Shown here in pieces: positions 39,501 to 49,200 of a DNA stretch of 64,000 nucleotides. The position numbers and the translations under genes are program-made. Position 1 is the stretch's first letter, and each line of letters starts with the position of its first letter. The stretch covers positions 22,780,427-22,844,426 of the forward strand of contig OX442315.1 of the NCBI GenBank assembly GCA_949358305.1, written 5' to 3'. This stretch comes from Strigamia acuminata (taxonomy: Eukaryota > Arthropoda > Chilopoda > Geophilomorpha > Linotaeniidae). The notes beneath the pieces were generated by a model. It was not told where the DNA came from. It ran no database searches and saw nothing but the letters and a program-made list of their open reading frames with translations.

Positions 39501-41585
39501 TACAGTGCGCCTAGTGAAGAGTTGGAACAGAGTCCAAAAGAAAAGAAAGAGTGGCAGTATATGCCAACTTCCGAAAACGAGATGGTCACGGCATTTATCG
39601 CAAAAGTGACGGAACAAGCAAACTGCACACCGCCGACACGAGAAGAGCTCGTAGATCACCAGATCAAAGACCGCCACTGTCAGGCCATGCGACATTATCT
39701 TGAGACTGAGCAATTTCCCACATACGTGAAAACTCCGTTGCATAGGAAAAAATATCGCATCTTAGCAACAAAACACATTGTTGAGGAAAACCTTTTGCTC
39801 AAATATCACCCAACAATGTCGGATGATTTGGCAGAGGATTCAAGAGCGCTTAAAATTGTAGTGCCGAGATCATTACGATTTAGAGTTCTGTGGCAAATGC
39901 ACGGACATCCTTTGGCGAGCCACTGCGGAATAGCACGAACACTTTATCGTATGCGACAAGTGTATACGTGGGAGGGGATGAAACGAGATACAGCTCGATT
40001 TATTAAGCATTGTTCTCGTTGCCAAGCGTGCAAACCCAGAACAAAAACACGAATAGAACCAGCTCAAATTGGCCCGTATGCGCCATTTGAATGTTTGAGT
40101 ATCGATTTAGTAGGACCGTTAACTAGAACGGAAACAGGAAATAACTATATTTTGGTGATTCTGGATATAGCTACTCGCTGGCCAGAACTTTACCCGCTGG
40201 CAGACCCAGTGGCCCAAGATATAGCTGACTGTTTGTTTGACACATGCATGGGCTGGGGATTTCCGCTCCGGATAATATCAGACAACGGACCGCAATTTAA
40301 AGCACGCCTTTATCTTGAGTTTTGTAAAAAGTTCAAAATCGTGCCGCGATTTACATCACCTTATCATCCCCAAGCCAACACAGTTGAAAGGACCAACAGA
40401 GATTTAAAATATATTCTTTCAATTTACACATCGATCCACAAGCGCTGGGACGAATATCTAAGAGAGATAGCGTTTAGTATACGCACAACAGCAACAACAG
40501 GCCGCGATTACTCGCCAGCATACTTAAATTGTGGCCGAGAATTTAGGATACCATGGGATCCTCGAATTTTGGATGGAATTTTGAAAATTGACCCAAATAA
40601 GCCACACATTTACATCCAACGATTGGAAAAGGTCATTCGCGACACGTACCATCATATGATGGCACACATCATGGACCTTCGTGAACGCGTGGACAACCAT
40701 AAATTAGATGGAAAATTTCAAGATTTTCGAACAAACGACCTCGTATGGAAGGAAGATCACGTTTTGTCAAAAGCGTCGCAAGGAATTTCGGCGAAATTAT
40801 CCGACAAGAGAAGTGGGCCATACGTTATTATTAAAGTCCACCAGGGCGGAGCTGTTAAATTAAGACGACTCAAAGATAATAAGATCTTACGTTCCATTCA
40901 CATGTCCGAGTTAACGCCGTTTTTCCCGGAATTTAATCAAGAAATTTGGGAAAAAGGCCAAACACAAAGTAACCCGGAAGGAAAAATTATTAACACATTG
41001 TTCGACGAGCCATCAACATCTGAAATGCAAGAAATTACAAATATGGAGGGTTCGCAAAACGTGCAGAATGAACAAATTCAAGGCAGTAATTCAATAGAAT
41101 CTCAAACTTTGCGTCAAATGCAAAATTTAGACGATTCGCAAAATCAAGGAAATTCACAAGAATCACAAATTTTGGATCAAACACAAAAATTGCAAGATTC
41201 ACAAATTTCGCATGACCAACAAGAATCGGAATTACAAGCAACGCCAAGTTCATCAGACACGGAAAATAATGAGAAAAGAGAATCTACAATTCCAAGCGAT
41301 CAACAAGTCGAACAAAGTGAAGAAATTAATGAAGATTTGAGCGCAACTTTGCAACAAACATCACAAGTTGATGTGCCACTTTTTCCAAAAAATTTAGTTA
41401 TAGAAACAGACGAACAGGTTGCGTCGTTTTCTAAAAAGGGGGGAGAAGTGGTGAAAAAAGTGAAAACAAAACAAAGATATAAAGATCTGCGCGAAAACCA
41501 ACTCAAAACAATTAAAAAGAAAGCTGTCTTGAAGAAATATCCACTTCGAGACAGAGGGAAGATTAAACCACCAGACTACCTCTAA
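36477..41585 (+). CDS. pol: Pol polyprotein: protease, reverse transcriptase, RNase H, integrase
   Basis: Open from 36477 in the -1 frame relative to Gag, no need for its own ATG; about 1,700 codons. An N-terminal extension of some 300 residues precedes the aspartic protease motif MLDSGANRSCIS (about 37497-37532). Reverse transcriptase follows with VSTIDLTKGYWQI, MPFGLVNAPTTFQR and the catalytic YLDD at 38538-38549. RNase H has RTDASKKGLGAAL and TDHEALKWLM. Integrase has an HHCC zinc finger (HPLASHCGIA ... HCSRCQAC) and a DDE core (SIDLVGPL, IISDNGPQFK, PYHPQANTVER). After a short DNA-binding-like C-domain (LSDKRSGPYVIIKVHQGG) there is a Gln/Ser/Asn-rich tail and a basic end. No chromodomain seen. 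All catalytic residues are present, so the element may be autonomous for these steps. Confidence 0.94.
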   Translation, partial: FFIRQPYKKLERAGSGKAVELALTKNSEKLQDAQPTTALSVEVVENSEGLSETQSIDEKVIETSLILKTSVESQDRTEDIQETPLTAKVPSGSRFIKDSKTGEYVQSELIEKPRKVIGTLEGGRGTIVVDYEDGEVVGIKFPAPKATTEPKPEVAGCSSEPELAGCSSKTDSLYDNGPLKNTTIPVILTPPEAIGTMPKRGEMICDMECGQLVAMRFPPLEIKDCPPVIQEAYRSNDFDKSYFTVNVTEALKDVKLVQENEATIFWTKVKKTYEETPSIAAWMTDTSVEPVDWDPLLKELTTLEPEGPRIRVFNILLPEEDVLEGMTTIDIKTEQGSIAAMLDSGANRSCISWPLIQAMGLEKQVWPLKANMTVNTADKQVQPMGTIRMMIRWTHGMMQQYFLVLPHDMKFMLIGNDAMKRMKIQPNPLNGKWNFITTIDVPQPYIPQYLLDKYEQKKEEPESSLKTFRKESSFCAFEARLKVGNGVHDMIEEAKLQLTEAAQLEHVLRKYEKILSKNPGKTHVLQHSINLDTDKPIRVPFKSWNPQKREILRTLCQEMIDKGYVSEAEGDYATRIVLVMRPGSEPRLCIDYRALNEHTLYDPPQMPTITEILRELGEFQWVSTIDLTKGYWQIDLRPEDRPKTAFWSPMGRLMFNVMPFGLVNAPTTFQRLIEKVLGEAFRKYAWAYLDDIVIVSRTYEEHMKHLDSVLGKLQQAGLHVNPTKSKFCRKELKFLGYRLGINGLSVDPAKVAAISEFPAPKNLTELQRFLGMVNFFHRLLKDLATVAAPLRPLLKKGIEFLWENEHQVAFDEIKKLLTDAKTMHLPNLHQSFIVRTDASKKGLGAALMQMKEIDGQMIESPCVYISRCLQQAELNYSATDLECLAVIWALRKFRPYLEFTSFVVQTDHEALKWLMRLEEPAGRLARWQMELMSYNFQIQYLKGTSNTLADALSRAPIQIICDVEDTGEADGDLRYCPTEPRKWVVGNWNQLPRPISEDEEVASYWCQMYSAPSEELEQSPKEKKEWQYMPTSENEMVTAFIAKVTEQANCTPPTREELVDHQIKDRHCQAMRHYLETEQFPTYVKTPLHRKKYRILATKHIVEENLLLKYHPTMSDDLAEDSRALKIVVPRSLRFRVLWQMHGHPLASHCGIARTLYRMRQVYTWEGMKRDTARFIKHCSRCQACKPRTKTRIEPAQIGPYAPFECLSIDLVGPLTRTETGNNYILVILDIATRWPELYPLADPVAQDIADCLFDTCMGWGFPLRIISDNGPQFKARLYLEFCKKFKIVPRFTSPYHPQANTVERTNRDLKYILSIYTSIHKRWDEYLREIAFSIRTTATTGRDYSPAYLNCGREFRIPWDPRILDGILKIDPNKPHIYIQRLEKVIRDTYHHMMAHIMDLRERVDNHKLDGKFQDFRTNDLVWKEDHVLSKASQGISAKLSDKRSGPYVIIKVHQGGAVKLRRLKDNKILRSIHMSELTPFFPEFNQEIWEKGQTQSNPEGKIINTLFDEPSTSEMQEITNMEGSQNVQNEQIQGSNSIESQTLRQMQNLDDSQNQGNSQESQILDQTQKLQDSQISHDQQESELQATPSSSDTENNEKRESTIPSDQQVEQSEEINEDLSATLQQTSQVDVPLFPKNLVIETDEQVASFSKKGGEVVKKVKTKQRYKDLRENQLKTIKKKAVLKKYPLRDRGKIKPPDYL
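36498..36504 (+). promoter_or_regulatory. -1 ribosomal frameshift slippery site A_AAA_AAC
   Basis: In Gag frame the codons are ACA AAA AAC TTG, giving the heptamer A AAA AAC exactly in phase. It lies within the 58-nt overlap in which the Gag frame (stop 36532-36534) and the Pol frame (open from 36477) are both open, and slipping one base back enters Pol. The downstream stimulatory structure was not modelled. Confidence 0.75.
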
Positions 41586-42304
41586 AAATAGAATAGAGCG
41601 ACGTCACTCGGGAGTCCGGAAGTGGACGACGTCGCAGCTCGATCGTGATTGGTTGAACGAACCTCATGCCGATTCAACGTGAAGTAAAGATCACATGTGT
41701 GGAGACATTCGTCAAAACAATAACAAAAAAACGTTGGAGTGATTTAAACTAACCACAAGCAATCAAACAACAAGGAATTACGAGGAAGTCCGGACGGAAC
41801 AATCATCAACACCACGATGGATCAAGATTTCCGACCGCCGCCAAGACCGAAGAAACCAGTACACGAAGAGGTAGTAAAAAATCGAATTAAGTCGAAGAAA
41901 ACTAAGGATAAGAGATCCAAAATAATAGTTATCATTATTCATCAATTGTGCGTGTCATAAAAGTAAAAATTTATCGATGATCGTAAGAGACGAAGCGAAA
42001 TAAGTCGTAAATACGGAGACGCGATCACAAAATTGATAAAAGATCGAGATAAGCATAAAATATCGCTAAGGAGGCTAAAACTAAGTTAAAACTATCAGAA
42101 ATAATTAGTTTTATGTGACAAAACTAGTAAATATTGGCAAAAAACTTGAGAAAAGCGACATGAAAATACGTCGCGATATACGAAAGAGCGCCATCTGGCG
42201 AGAATTTTATGAAACGTAAAATTAAGAAAATGACACACACAATTGAGAATAATTTAGTAAAAGATGAGAAATTAATGAAATTTAATTTATAGACAAGGAA
42301 GGCC
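41586..42304 (+). other. spacer between Pol and ORF3, possible small exon for ORF3
   Basis: 719 bp without a long reading frame. An ATG at 41817 opens a short frame that meets a gt (41871) after 18 codons. An ag at 42291-42292 ends an AT-rich run just before ORF3. Using both would join the short exon 41817-41870 in frame with the ORF3 start at 42305. This is a prediction from splice-site consensus only. Confidence 0.35.
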
Positions 42305-42368
42305 ATGGAATCATGGGACGCATTGCCCAAAAACGCAAGAGTTCCACGAACTTTCTATCGAGGAAGGA

Positions 42369-42376
42369 TTCATCAT
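42369..42376. repeat. hAT target site duplication TTCATCAT, left copy
   Basis: The eight bases TTCATCAT directly before the left terminus CAGTG recur at 46225-46232 directly after the right terminus. Eight bp is the hallmark of hAT transposition. Confidence 0.93.
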
Positions 42377-42617
42377 CAGTGTTGTGCGCGGTCCCGGTCT
42401 CGGACCGGCGGTCCAGGACCGCCGGTCCGCGGTCCCGGACCGCGGACCGGGACCGCGTTCCTTTTAAAAGGCCGGTCCCGGACCGCGGACCGGGACCGCG
42501 GTTCTTTTTAGCTACCTGGACAGGACCGCGGACCGGGACCGCGTTCCTTTTAAAATTTCGTGGACCGCGGACCGCTTTTGCGGTACATCTCGCGGTCCGC
42601 GAGAAAACACGAGATTC
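42377..42617 (+). repeat. left terminal inverted repeat array of the hAT element
   Basis: About 240 bp. The outer 18 bp are a perfect inverted match to the right end. Inside are repeated, often self-complementary words built from ggaccgcggaccgggaccgc. The inner edge (tgcggtacatctcgcggtcc, gagaaaacacgag) again matches the right array in inverted orientation. Confidence 0.85.
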
Positions 42618-42835
42618 TCTTTTATTTTTTTTCTCATTTAGTCATTTTAAATTTTTCAACTGCCTAATTTATTTTTAATGAAATTTTATTTATTTTCAGT
42701 AATCCAAAGCTGAAGAATATGAAGATGCATTACTTTTTTTTTTTTGTAGCCAAATAAAGTTTAATTAATAAAAAATAATTTTTTTAAACCAAATTAAATT
42801 TTTGTGGACATTAATAGGAGTCATAGGCAATATAA

Positions 42836-42868
42836 AGTGTGTTACCAGTGCTGGTGTGGTAACACACT
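42836..42868. repeat. perfect 12 bp stem-loop inside the hAT element
   Basis: Arms agtgtgttacca (42836-42847) and tggtaacacact (42857-42868) with a 9-nt loop. The adjoining tataaagtgtgtta (42831-42844) has an inverted copy at 45779-45792, near the other side of the transposase. Confidence 0.75.
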
Positions 42869-42938
42869 GGCCTAACGTGTTTATAATAAACCTAATCATT
42901 GAAAAAAACAGTTAAACACCGTCTTTTTCCAAAAATGT

Positions 42939-42988
42939 GCGCTCGCCGGCTGCAAGCGCGCATGCGCTCGCCGGCTGCAAGCGCGCAT
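42939..42988. repeat. 25 bp direct repeat, two copies
   Basis: Two adjacent identical 25 bp units starting gcgctcgccggctgcaagcg at 42939 and 42964, within the hAT 5' non-coding region. Confidence 0.85.
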
Positions 42989-43000
42989 GCGCATTTACCC

Positions 43001-43054
43001 GGTGCTTTCCTGCAGCACACCCGTTTCTTTACGGGCGTACTGCAGGAAAGCACC
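43001..43054. repeat. 14 bp stem hairpin upstream of the hAT transposase
   Basis: Arms ggtgctttcctgca (43001-43014) and tgcaggaaagcacc (43041-43054) are perfect inverted copies; a smaller inner stem cccgt / acggg sits in the loop (43020-43035). Confidence 0.85.
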
Positions 43055-43545
43055 AGCGCACATCGACGTCATTTTTTTGTATCGTTTTTAATGTTTTTTA
43101 AGTGTTTTTAAATAGTTGAAATCATATTTTTCATGATTTCTTACGTTTATTTTCATTTTTATCCGTATTTTTTTGGTTTTTTTAGTTTTTTTTTCAGTTT
43201 TAAGTGGTTTTTTTACGGTTTTTTACACTTTTCATCGATTTTTCATAAATTTTCACAATTTTTTCAGTTTTACTTAGTTTTTAAACGTTTTTTAATGCTA
43301 TTACACTCGATTGTCATTTCATTTTAATAGAAATAGGTCGGATTGAATGTTTGCTTATGTGTGTTTGACGTTTGCGCTAGGCAGTGAACGTTTTACCTAC
43401 GCATTTGGAACAATGACCAATTAGGATCGAGCGCATCGTTGTATATAACCTGTAACTAGTAACTTATTAGTTACAATTTCAACGTGCTTCCGGTTTCTAG
43501 TGTTAGTCTTGTCAGATTACGTCGTTTTACATTTGTTTTGATTCA

Positions 43546-45711
43546 ATGGATCCACCATCGCCATCGCAAACAAATTCTGAATTTAACGCGTCAATTGATT
43601 TGTTAGACCTGCAACGAGATGATCAATTCGCCGATCAATTTGATGAAGAATACGCAACAAGTGCTACTCAATGTAACGAAAAAATTTTACAAACGCTTGG
43701 GACTTTGGTCAACCATTATAGACCAGAACCTCTTCCAGTGGAAACAATTGTACAATTTTCGAATGCCCCTTCGACTCCAATTAAGTTTAAAACGCGTTGC
43801 CAGTTGTGTCCGAAGAATACTATAATATCCACGGCCACTAATTCAAACGGTAATCTAATCAGGCACTTACGGCGACAGCATTTAACGGAGCATAACGAAT
43901 ACATCGCAAGCAGAGCCAGTACGCAACCGAAGAGACCACTGGAAAACGATCGTGTCGGTGTGGAATCCGAACCAGTTAAGCGCCAGACCACTCTTTCAAC
44001 TTGGTGTTCTAAAAAGCCACATGCTTTAACCGAGAAGGAAAGTGATAAGTTGATAGTCCGATACATTGTCGACGGGATGTTGCCGTTATCTGCTGTCGAT
44101 AAACCAGAGTTCCGTGCTCTTTGTGCAGGTTTGGCAGAAATCACGCTTCCAGGTCGTAAGAAACTTACCGGTTTGATTCGACGAGAATACGAGACTGCTT
44201 TACGCGACTTAACAGCCATATTTAGTAAAGTAAAATTTTTATGCACGACTGCAGACTTGTGGACTGCTAACAATAAGAGTTATTTGGGAATCACCGCTCA
44301 TTGGCTGACCGATGATTCGTTCGAACGGAAATCTGTCGGAATTGCATGCACGAGAATGATCGGATCCCATACGTATATTGCAATTGCAGAAAAGCTTGAG
44401 GAAATTTACAGAAAATTTGCCATTTCAACAAAAATTACTCACACCATAACGGATAACGGAAGTAATTTTGTTAAGGCTTTTAAAGAATTTCAGATTGAGT
44501 TTGGGGACAAGAATGACGAGGAAGATGCTGCAAGTACGATTGATACCGATGATGGTGCTGCTGATTACGAACGTTTCACGGAATATGAAAATACAGAAGT
44601 TTTTTCTGTCGCCAACTTTGATTTGGATAAAGTTTTAACAGGTGAGCGTGATATCGACACACAAATAACATTTTTACCACCTCATTTACGCTGCGCCGCC
44701 CACACGCTCAACTTAATTGCAACGACTGACGCCAAAAAGGCTTCAACTGCGTCCGATTCGTATCGTTTACTTTATGGAACTGCAATTCAGAAGTGTGCCA
44801 ACCTGTGGAATAGATATTCTCGTAGTACGGTTGGAGCCGACACAATTAGGACTTTCACCAATCACGCATTAATTGTGCCCGTCAACACGCGCTGGAATTC
44901 TTGGTATCGTGCGATAAAAAAGATAATTGATCTCCCCCCCGCGACAGTAAATGATATTTACACGAAGCTTAATTTGGAAACGCTCACATTATCGGAGAGA
45001 GCGTTTCTAAACGAATATCTACAGGTGATGAGCAATCTTGTGATTGCCCTTGACTCACTCCAAGGTGAGAAAGATTGTTTTTTGGGGATGTTGTTGCCGA
45101 CAATTCAATCCGTGGTTATCCGAATCGAACGTATACGTTTTAGTTTGAAGCATACGCAACCACTGGCGAATGCAATTTTAAACGGCATCAATAAAAGGTT
45201 TGAGCGGTATTACGACCTGAGGGAGTTTGTTCTAGCATCAGTTACTCTTCCTTTCCTAAAACTGAAATGGATAAAGACGGAACTGAAAGTCACAAATGCT
45301 AGAGAAATGTTGATTTCGGCAGTGGTTGATATTTTGGCAACGCAGGTAAATCTCGCTTTTGAGGAACCGGTAAATGTTAATGCAACTGTCGTCGGTGATG
45401 CTCGATTTGAATTGTTTTCATTACCTGTCGCTACTGATCGAGCAGTAGACGAAATCAGAAGTCGTGCAGTGGGCATTGTTGACGATTACTTGCTCGCCAA
45501 CGATGCAACAATCAGTTTACTGCAAAACCCTCACTATCAACCGATTAAAGAATTGTTCTTGCGTTTTAATACATCCCTGACATCTAGTGCTCCCGTGGAA
45601 AGATTATTTAGTAGAGGAAAAATAATCTTGACCCCCCACAGGAACAAGCTCTCCGATGACCTGTTTGAGTGTTTACTGTTGTTAAAGCAATTTTACAGTG
45701 CTAAACTTTAA
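43546..45711 (+). CDS. hAT transposase with BED-type zinc finger (721 aa)
   Basis: Single uninterrupted frame from ATG 43546 (MDPPSPSQTNSEFN) to TAA. A BED-like zinc finger lies near residues 83-120 (CQLCPKN then HLRRQH). The RNase H-like core shows the first acidic residue in TTADLWTANNKSYLGITAHW, the second in HTITDNGSNFVKAF, the C/H motif LRCAAHTLNLIA, and the final Glu in TSSAPVERLFSRG, in the usual hAT order. The C-terminal hATC dimerisation region is EERLF-like: VERLFSRGKIILTPHRNKLS followed by LFECLLLLKQFY. It cuts and reinserts its own element with 8 bp duplications. The ORF lacks stops or frameshifts and has the expected length (650-750), so it is probably functional. A TATA-like tatataac lies near 43442. 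Confidence 0.93.
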   Translation: MDPPSPSQTNSEFNASIDLLDLQRDDQFADQFDEEYATSATQCNEKILQTLGTLVNHYRPEPLPVETIVQFSNAPSTPIKFKTRCQLCPKNTIISTATNSNGNLIRHLRRQHLTEHNEYIASRASTQPKRPLENDRVGVESEPVKRQTTLSTWCSKKPHALTEKESDKLIVRYIVDGMLPLSAVDKPEFRALCAGLAEITLPGRKKLTGLIRREYETALRDLTAIFSKVKFLCTTADLWTANNKSYLGITAHWLTDDSFERKSVGIACTRMIGSHTYIAIAEKLEEIYRKFAISTKITHTITDNGSNFVKAFKEFQIEFGDKNDEEDAASTIDTDDGAADYERFTEYENTEVFSVANFDLDKVLTGERDIDTQITFLPPHLRCAAHTLNLIATTDAKKASTASDSYRLLYGTAIQKCANLWNRYSRSTVGADTIRTFTNHALIVPVNTRWNSWYRAIKKIIDLPPATVNDIYTKLNLETLTLSERAFLNEYLQVMSNLVIALDSLQGEKDCFLGMLLPTIQSVVIRIERIRFSLKHTQPLANAILNGINKRFERYYDLREFVLASVTLPFLKLKWIKTELKVTNAREMLISAVVDILATQVNLAFEEPVNVNATVVGDARFELFSLPVATDRAVDEIRSRAVGIVDDYLLANDATISLLQNPHYQPIKELFLRFNTSLTSSAPVERLFSRGKIILTPHRNKLSDDLFECLLLLKQFYSAKL

Positions 45712-45988
45712 TGTGTAATAAAAATTATGAAGTATTTTACTTAAGACTGTGATTTGTCAATTGTTTGATCTTTAAATTTAACACACTTTATAGCCAACAG
45801 CCATGAATAAAAATTATACAAAATTTATTTTGGTTAAAAAAACATAAGTAATGCAAAATTATATTATTATAACTTAGCTTTGGATTCATGTAAAAAAAAT
45901 GAATGATATGGATATCAAATTGAAATTTTAAGTTTAAAACGCGATAAAACTACGAGATTCTCGTATTTTGCAGTATAATCTCGCGATT

Positions 45989-46022
45989 CACGAGAAAACA
46001 CGAGATCTCGTGTTTTCTCGTG
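45989..46022. repeat. perfect 34 bp palindrome at the inner edge of the right hAT terminus
   Basis: The 34 bases centred on agatct read the same on both strands; the outer half-site is cacgagaaaacacgag. The left end has only one half of this motif (around 42600), so the palindrome is specific to the right end. Confidence 0.85.
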
Positions 46023-46224
46023 GACCGCGAGATGTACCGCAAAAACGCGGTCCCGGTCCTGGACCGGGACCGCGTTCCCGGTCCGCGGTCCGCGGTTGAC
46101 CGCGGACCGGGACCGCGGTCCCGCTCGAGGGACCGCGGACCGGGACCGCGGTCCTTTTTAGCTGCCGGAATAGGACCGCGGACCGCGACCGCGGTACCAG
46201 GACCGCGGACCGCGCACAACACTG
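46001..46224 (-). repeat. right terminal inverted repeat array of the hAT element
   Basis: About 220 bp, inverted relative to the left end and ending ...caacactg. Same GC-rich ggaccgcggacc words in a different order, so only the outer 18 bp and the inner block align cleanly. A frame running from 46020 into ORF3 translates this array as Arg/Pro/Gly-rich sequence and is spurious. Confidence 0.85.
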
Positions 46225-49200
46225 TTCATCATAAATTAAGAAGAATATTCGAGCGGAGAGGCTACAAACCAGCAAATGTCCGAAAATTCATCTCGCTAGC
46301 CATGCAACGACGCTGGGGAACCTTGAAGAGATTATTCAAGGGTTTCAAAACGTGTTTCCATGAAATGTTAAAATTAATTTCAATATTAACGGACACACAC
46401 GGACCAATTTGGAACGAATTGATAGGCGAAGATTTTCCGATGACTCCAGAAGAAGCGGAGGATTATGTCATTTATTGTGACCCGGCAACAAATCGAATTC
46501 AATTTGCACGGCAAGTGATGAATCGACTTCAGGAGGGCATGGCGGATGTAGCAGCAAGATATCTGGAGGCCAAAGCGAAATGGCAAGCAGAGCAGGCATT
46601 ACTGGACGAGCCAGATTTGGAGACGGTACCACCATATTACGTCACTTCACAATACGAGATGCACCAGCTCACGATGGCCGGAGTGCTCGGTGTTCACATC
46701 ACGCCAGTATCCAAAGAAAAGCCGGAGTTGCGAGATGATTTTGGCCCACTGGTATATGTAAAGAGGCAACGACTGGAAAAAGAGGAAAAGGAACGTAGAG
46801 ATAAAAGATCTCAGGACGACCGAGAGCCAAGTCCAGAACGACGAAGAAAGACACCGCCCCAGACAACTCGAAAAGTGGAGTATTCGTCAAGACGACCACG
46901 AAGTACGGTGCAGCGAGAGAAGACTCCGCCAGAAAGATCAGAAAGATCTACAACATCTGCACGCCATCCGAGAAGTCGATCAGCGTCCAGAAGTCAACAA
47001 AAATCGGAATTAAGTCCGAAACCTCATCATTCATCGAGAAGTCACCATTCTAGAGATAGAAATTACGATGAATTCCGATTTGAACAACATGAGTTAGCTC
47101 GAAGAGGAAGGGAAGCAAGGACCCGAGGAGCACTTCGGTACAGAGGAAGCGACAGACGGAGGAAAGAAACTCCGCCGAAGCAAAGTACGTCGAGAAACCG
47201 AAGTAGGGTAACAAGACCCCTTGAACGAGACGAAAAAATGCGACAAGAAACAAGGGAGCATCGAAGTCACTCGTCGGAGCGGCGTAAAGTAAAATATGTT
47301 TCCTCTTCTCGTAGAAGAGACAGTCGAAGTCCGGAATTAAGTCCGATAAACAAAAAACGTCAGTTAAAAGAAAATCGACGACAGACAAGCAATAGTTCGA
47401 CAGAAAAGAGGTCGCACTCAGAATCACGTCCAGTGAGCAGTCATCGATATTCTAAAATGCGTCCAAAACGAACTGTGACACAGGATGAGGATGACATTTT
47501 ACGAATCCAAGTGAAAGAAAGTAGTGATTCATACTATTCAGCATCAGAAAATGAATACGTGCTTGTAGACGAAGTGCGGGAAATTTCATTGGAGTGCCAA
47601 GAAAGGATGCAAATTTCAGAAGAAGAAACGAAAGAGACGCAGCTTTCACAAGAGATAACGTCCGCAATCACCTACGAACTTGAGGAAACGGAAAAAAGTC
47701 CGACAGGGCCAAGGACGCCTCAAGAGACTCCACCAAGATCACCAGTCATTGGTACCCACACGCCGATTACGTGGACGCCCCGATCAGTGCCTCCAACGCC
47801 GACTCCGAGAAAGTCACCACCTGAGACGTATAGTTTTGTCGACTTACCCACGTTGGATGAAGCTTTGGCGATAAAACATGCCCAAATCGCAAAAGGGGTT
47901 AAAGAGAGAACGTCGAAGCCGAGAATATTACGTCCACGAGGGAGGTCATCAATCATCCGCGGAGGACGAGATCCGAGGAGACCCACCAAGCCTCAAAAAG
48001 AAGTCAGACGAGAATCGGTATTAAGACCGCAAGCGGAAGTGGAAATCCGAGTTGACGAATCGCAAAAGGCGAAGGACCCACGAACAGCAAAACCACGAGA
48101 GCAGCAAGGGGTAAATCCACACACTTTGCCGTTCACGGAGCAAATCCCCGAAGTGAACATTACGTTGCCCGTTCCAAACTTGGCCACGGCACCTTACTCA
48201 AATAATCCCGCAATGCAGCCAGAGGAAGGGTTCGATAAAGACTATCGTCCACTTTGGGAGATGTTTCTGCGATTTCCACTATGCCACCAAGGATTATTAA
48301 AGGCAAATTTAGATGAGTACCAGAACGCGCAGATTCACGAAGCGGTTAATGACCTTAGGAGGAGAGCGAGAGAGTTCGTGCAGCAAGCAGTGGAACTGCA
48401 AACGAAGGAGTGGCTCGGACAGTTCCAACCACTGCTGGACGCCGCGTTCTACAGAGTAATGTTTCCAGGAGTTTTTCCCTCAGTCGAGACGACATTCATC
48501 GCCACCACTTTCCTGTGGACGGCAGCACTAGGAATCCCCAACGAAATGATCGGAAACTGGACATCCATCTTAAGAGATCCGCCAGCAGTACGAGCACAGC
48601 TAATGAAGGATGTCCTGGGAAATGGGGAAACGCCGGACCAGTGTGCGATGAGACTACGGGCCGAGTGGGTGCAGCACTATCAGAACGTAATGGCTCAACA
48701 GAAGTTCCGTACTTTTGTGGAGCAGAAACAAATGGAGTGGGCTCCAATGGAACCACCTGCGCCCACAATCGAAGAAGTACCAACAATTCTGATGGCGACC
48801 ACACCAATGATGATGTCAAACGTACACTCGACTCGAGCTAAACCGGCTGCGACCTACACACCGATGGCCTATCAATTAGCTATGAATAGGTCGGCAAAAA
48901 ATTCTGAGTCCGAGGCATGTGGCAGTGAAGCAGATCAGAGTAGACGAGAAGGAATTGAGTCCTCGGCCAAAGAATCGGACGTCTCCAGAAAAGGGTTGGC
49001 CAACATCGATAAGACGCCCAAACCGGGTGCGAGGAGGAGTAAAAACCAAGATTTCGGGAAAATTCGTCACCTTTATCCAAAATTGAGATTATCCGAAGCG
49101 GCGAGAACCATGTTGATCTACAGCAACACCTTGAGCCATGATGCTCTCAAATGGCTGGAAAATGCGGTCCGAGAACCAAAAAGGGTGACCCAGCATCGAA

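Larger units (their letters stand above)
42377..46224 (+). mobile_element. complete hAT DNA transposon nested in the retrotransposon (3,848 bp)
   Basis: Bounded by inverted ends beginning CAGTGTTGTGCGCGGTCC on both sides and by the TTCATCAT duplication. Contains one intact transposase (43546-45711). Inverted similarity continues inward for about 220-240 bp on each side as arrays of GC-rich ggaccg / cggtcc words, ending in a shared block with tgcggtacatctcgcggtcc. The middle is AT-rich. Base composition of the ends is very unlike the AT-rich host DNA. With both ends, duplication and transposase intact, it could be an active copy. Confidence 0.93.
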
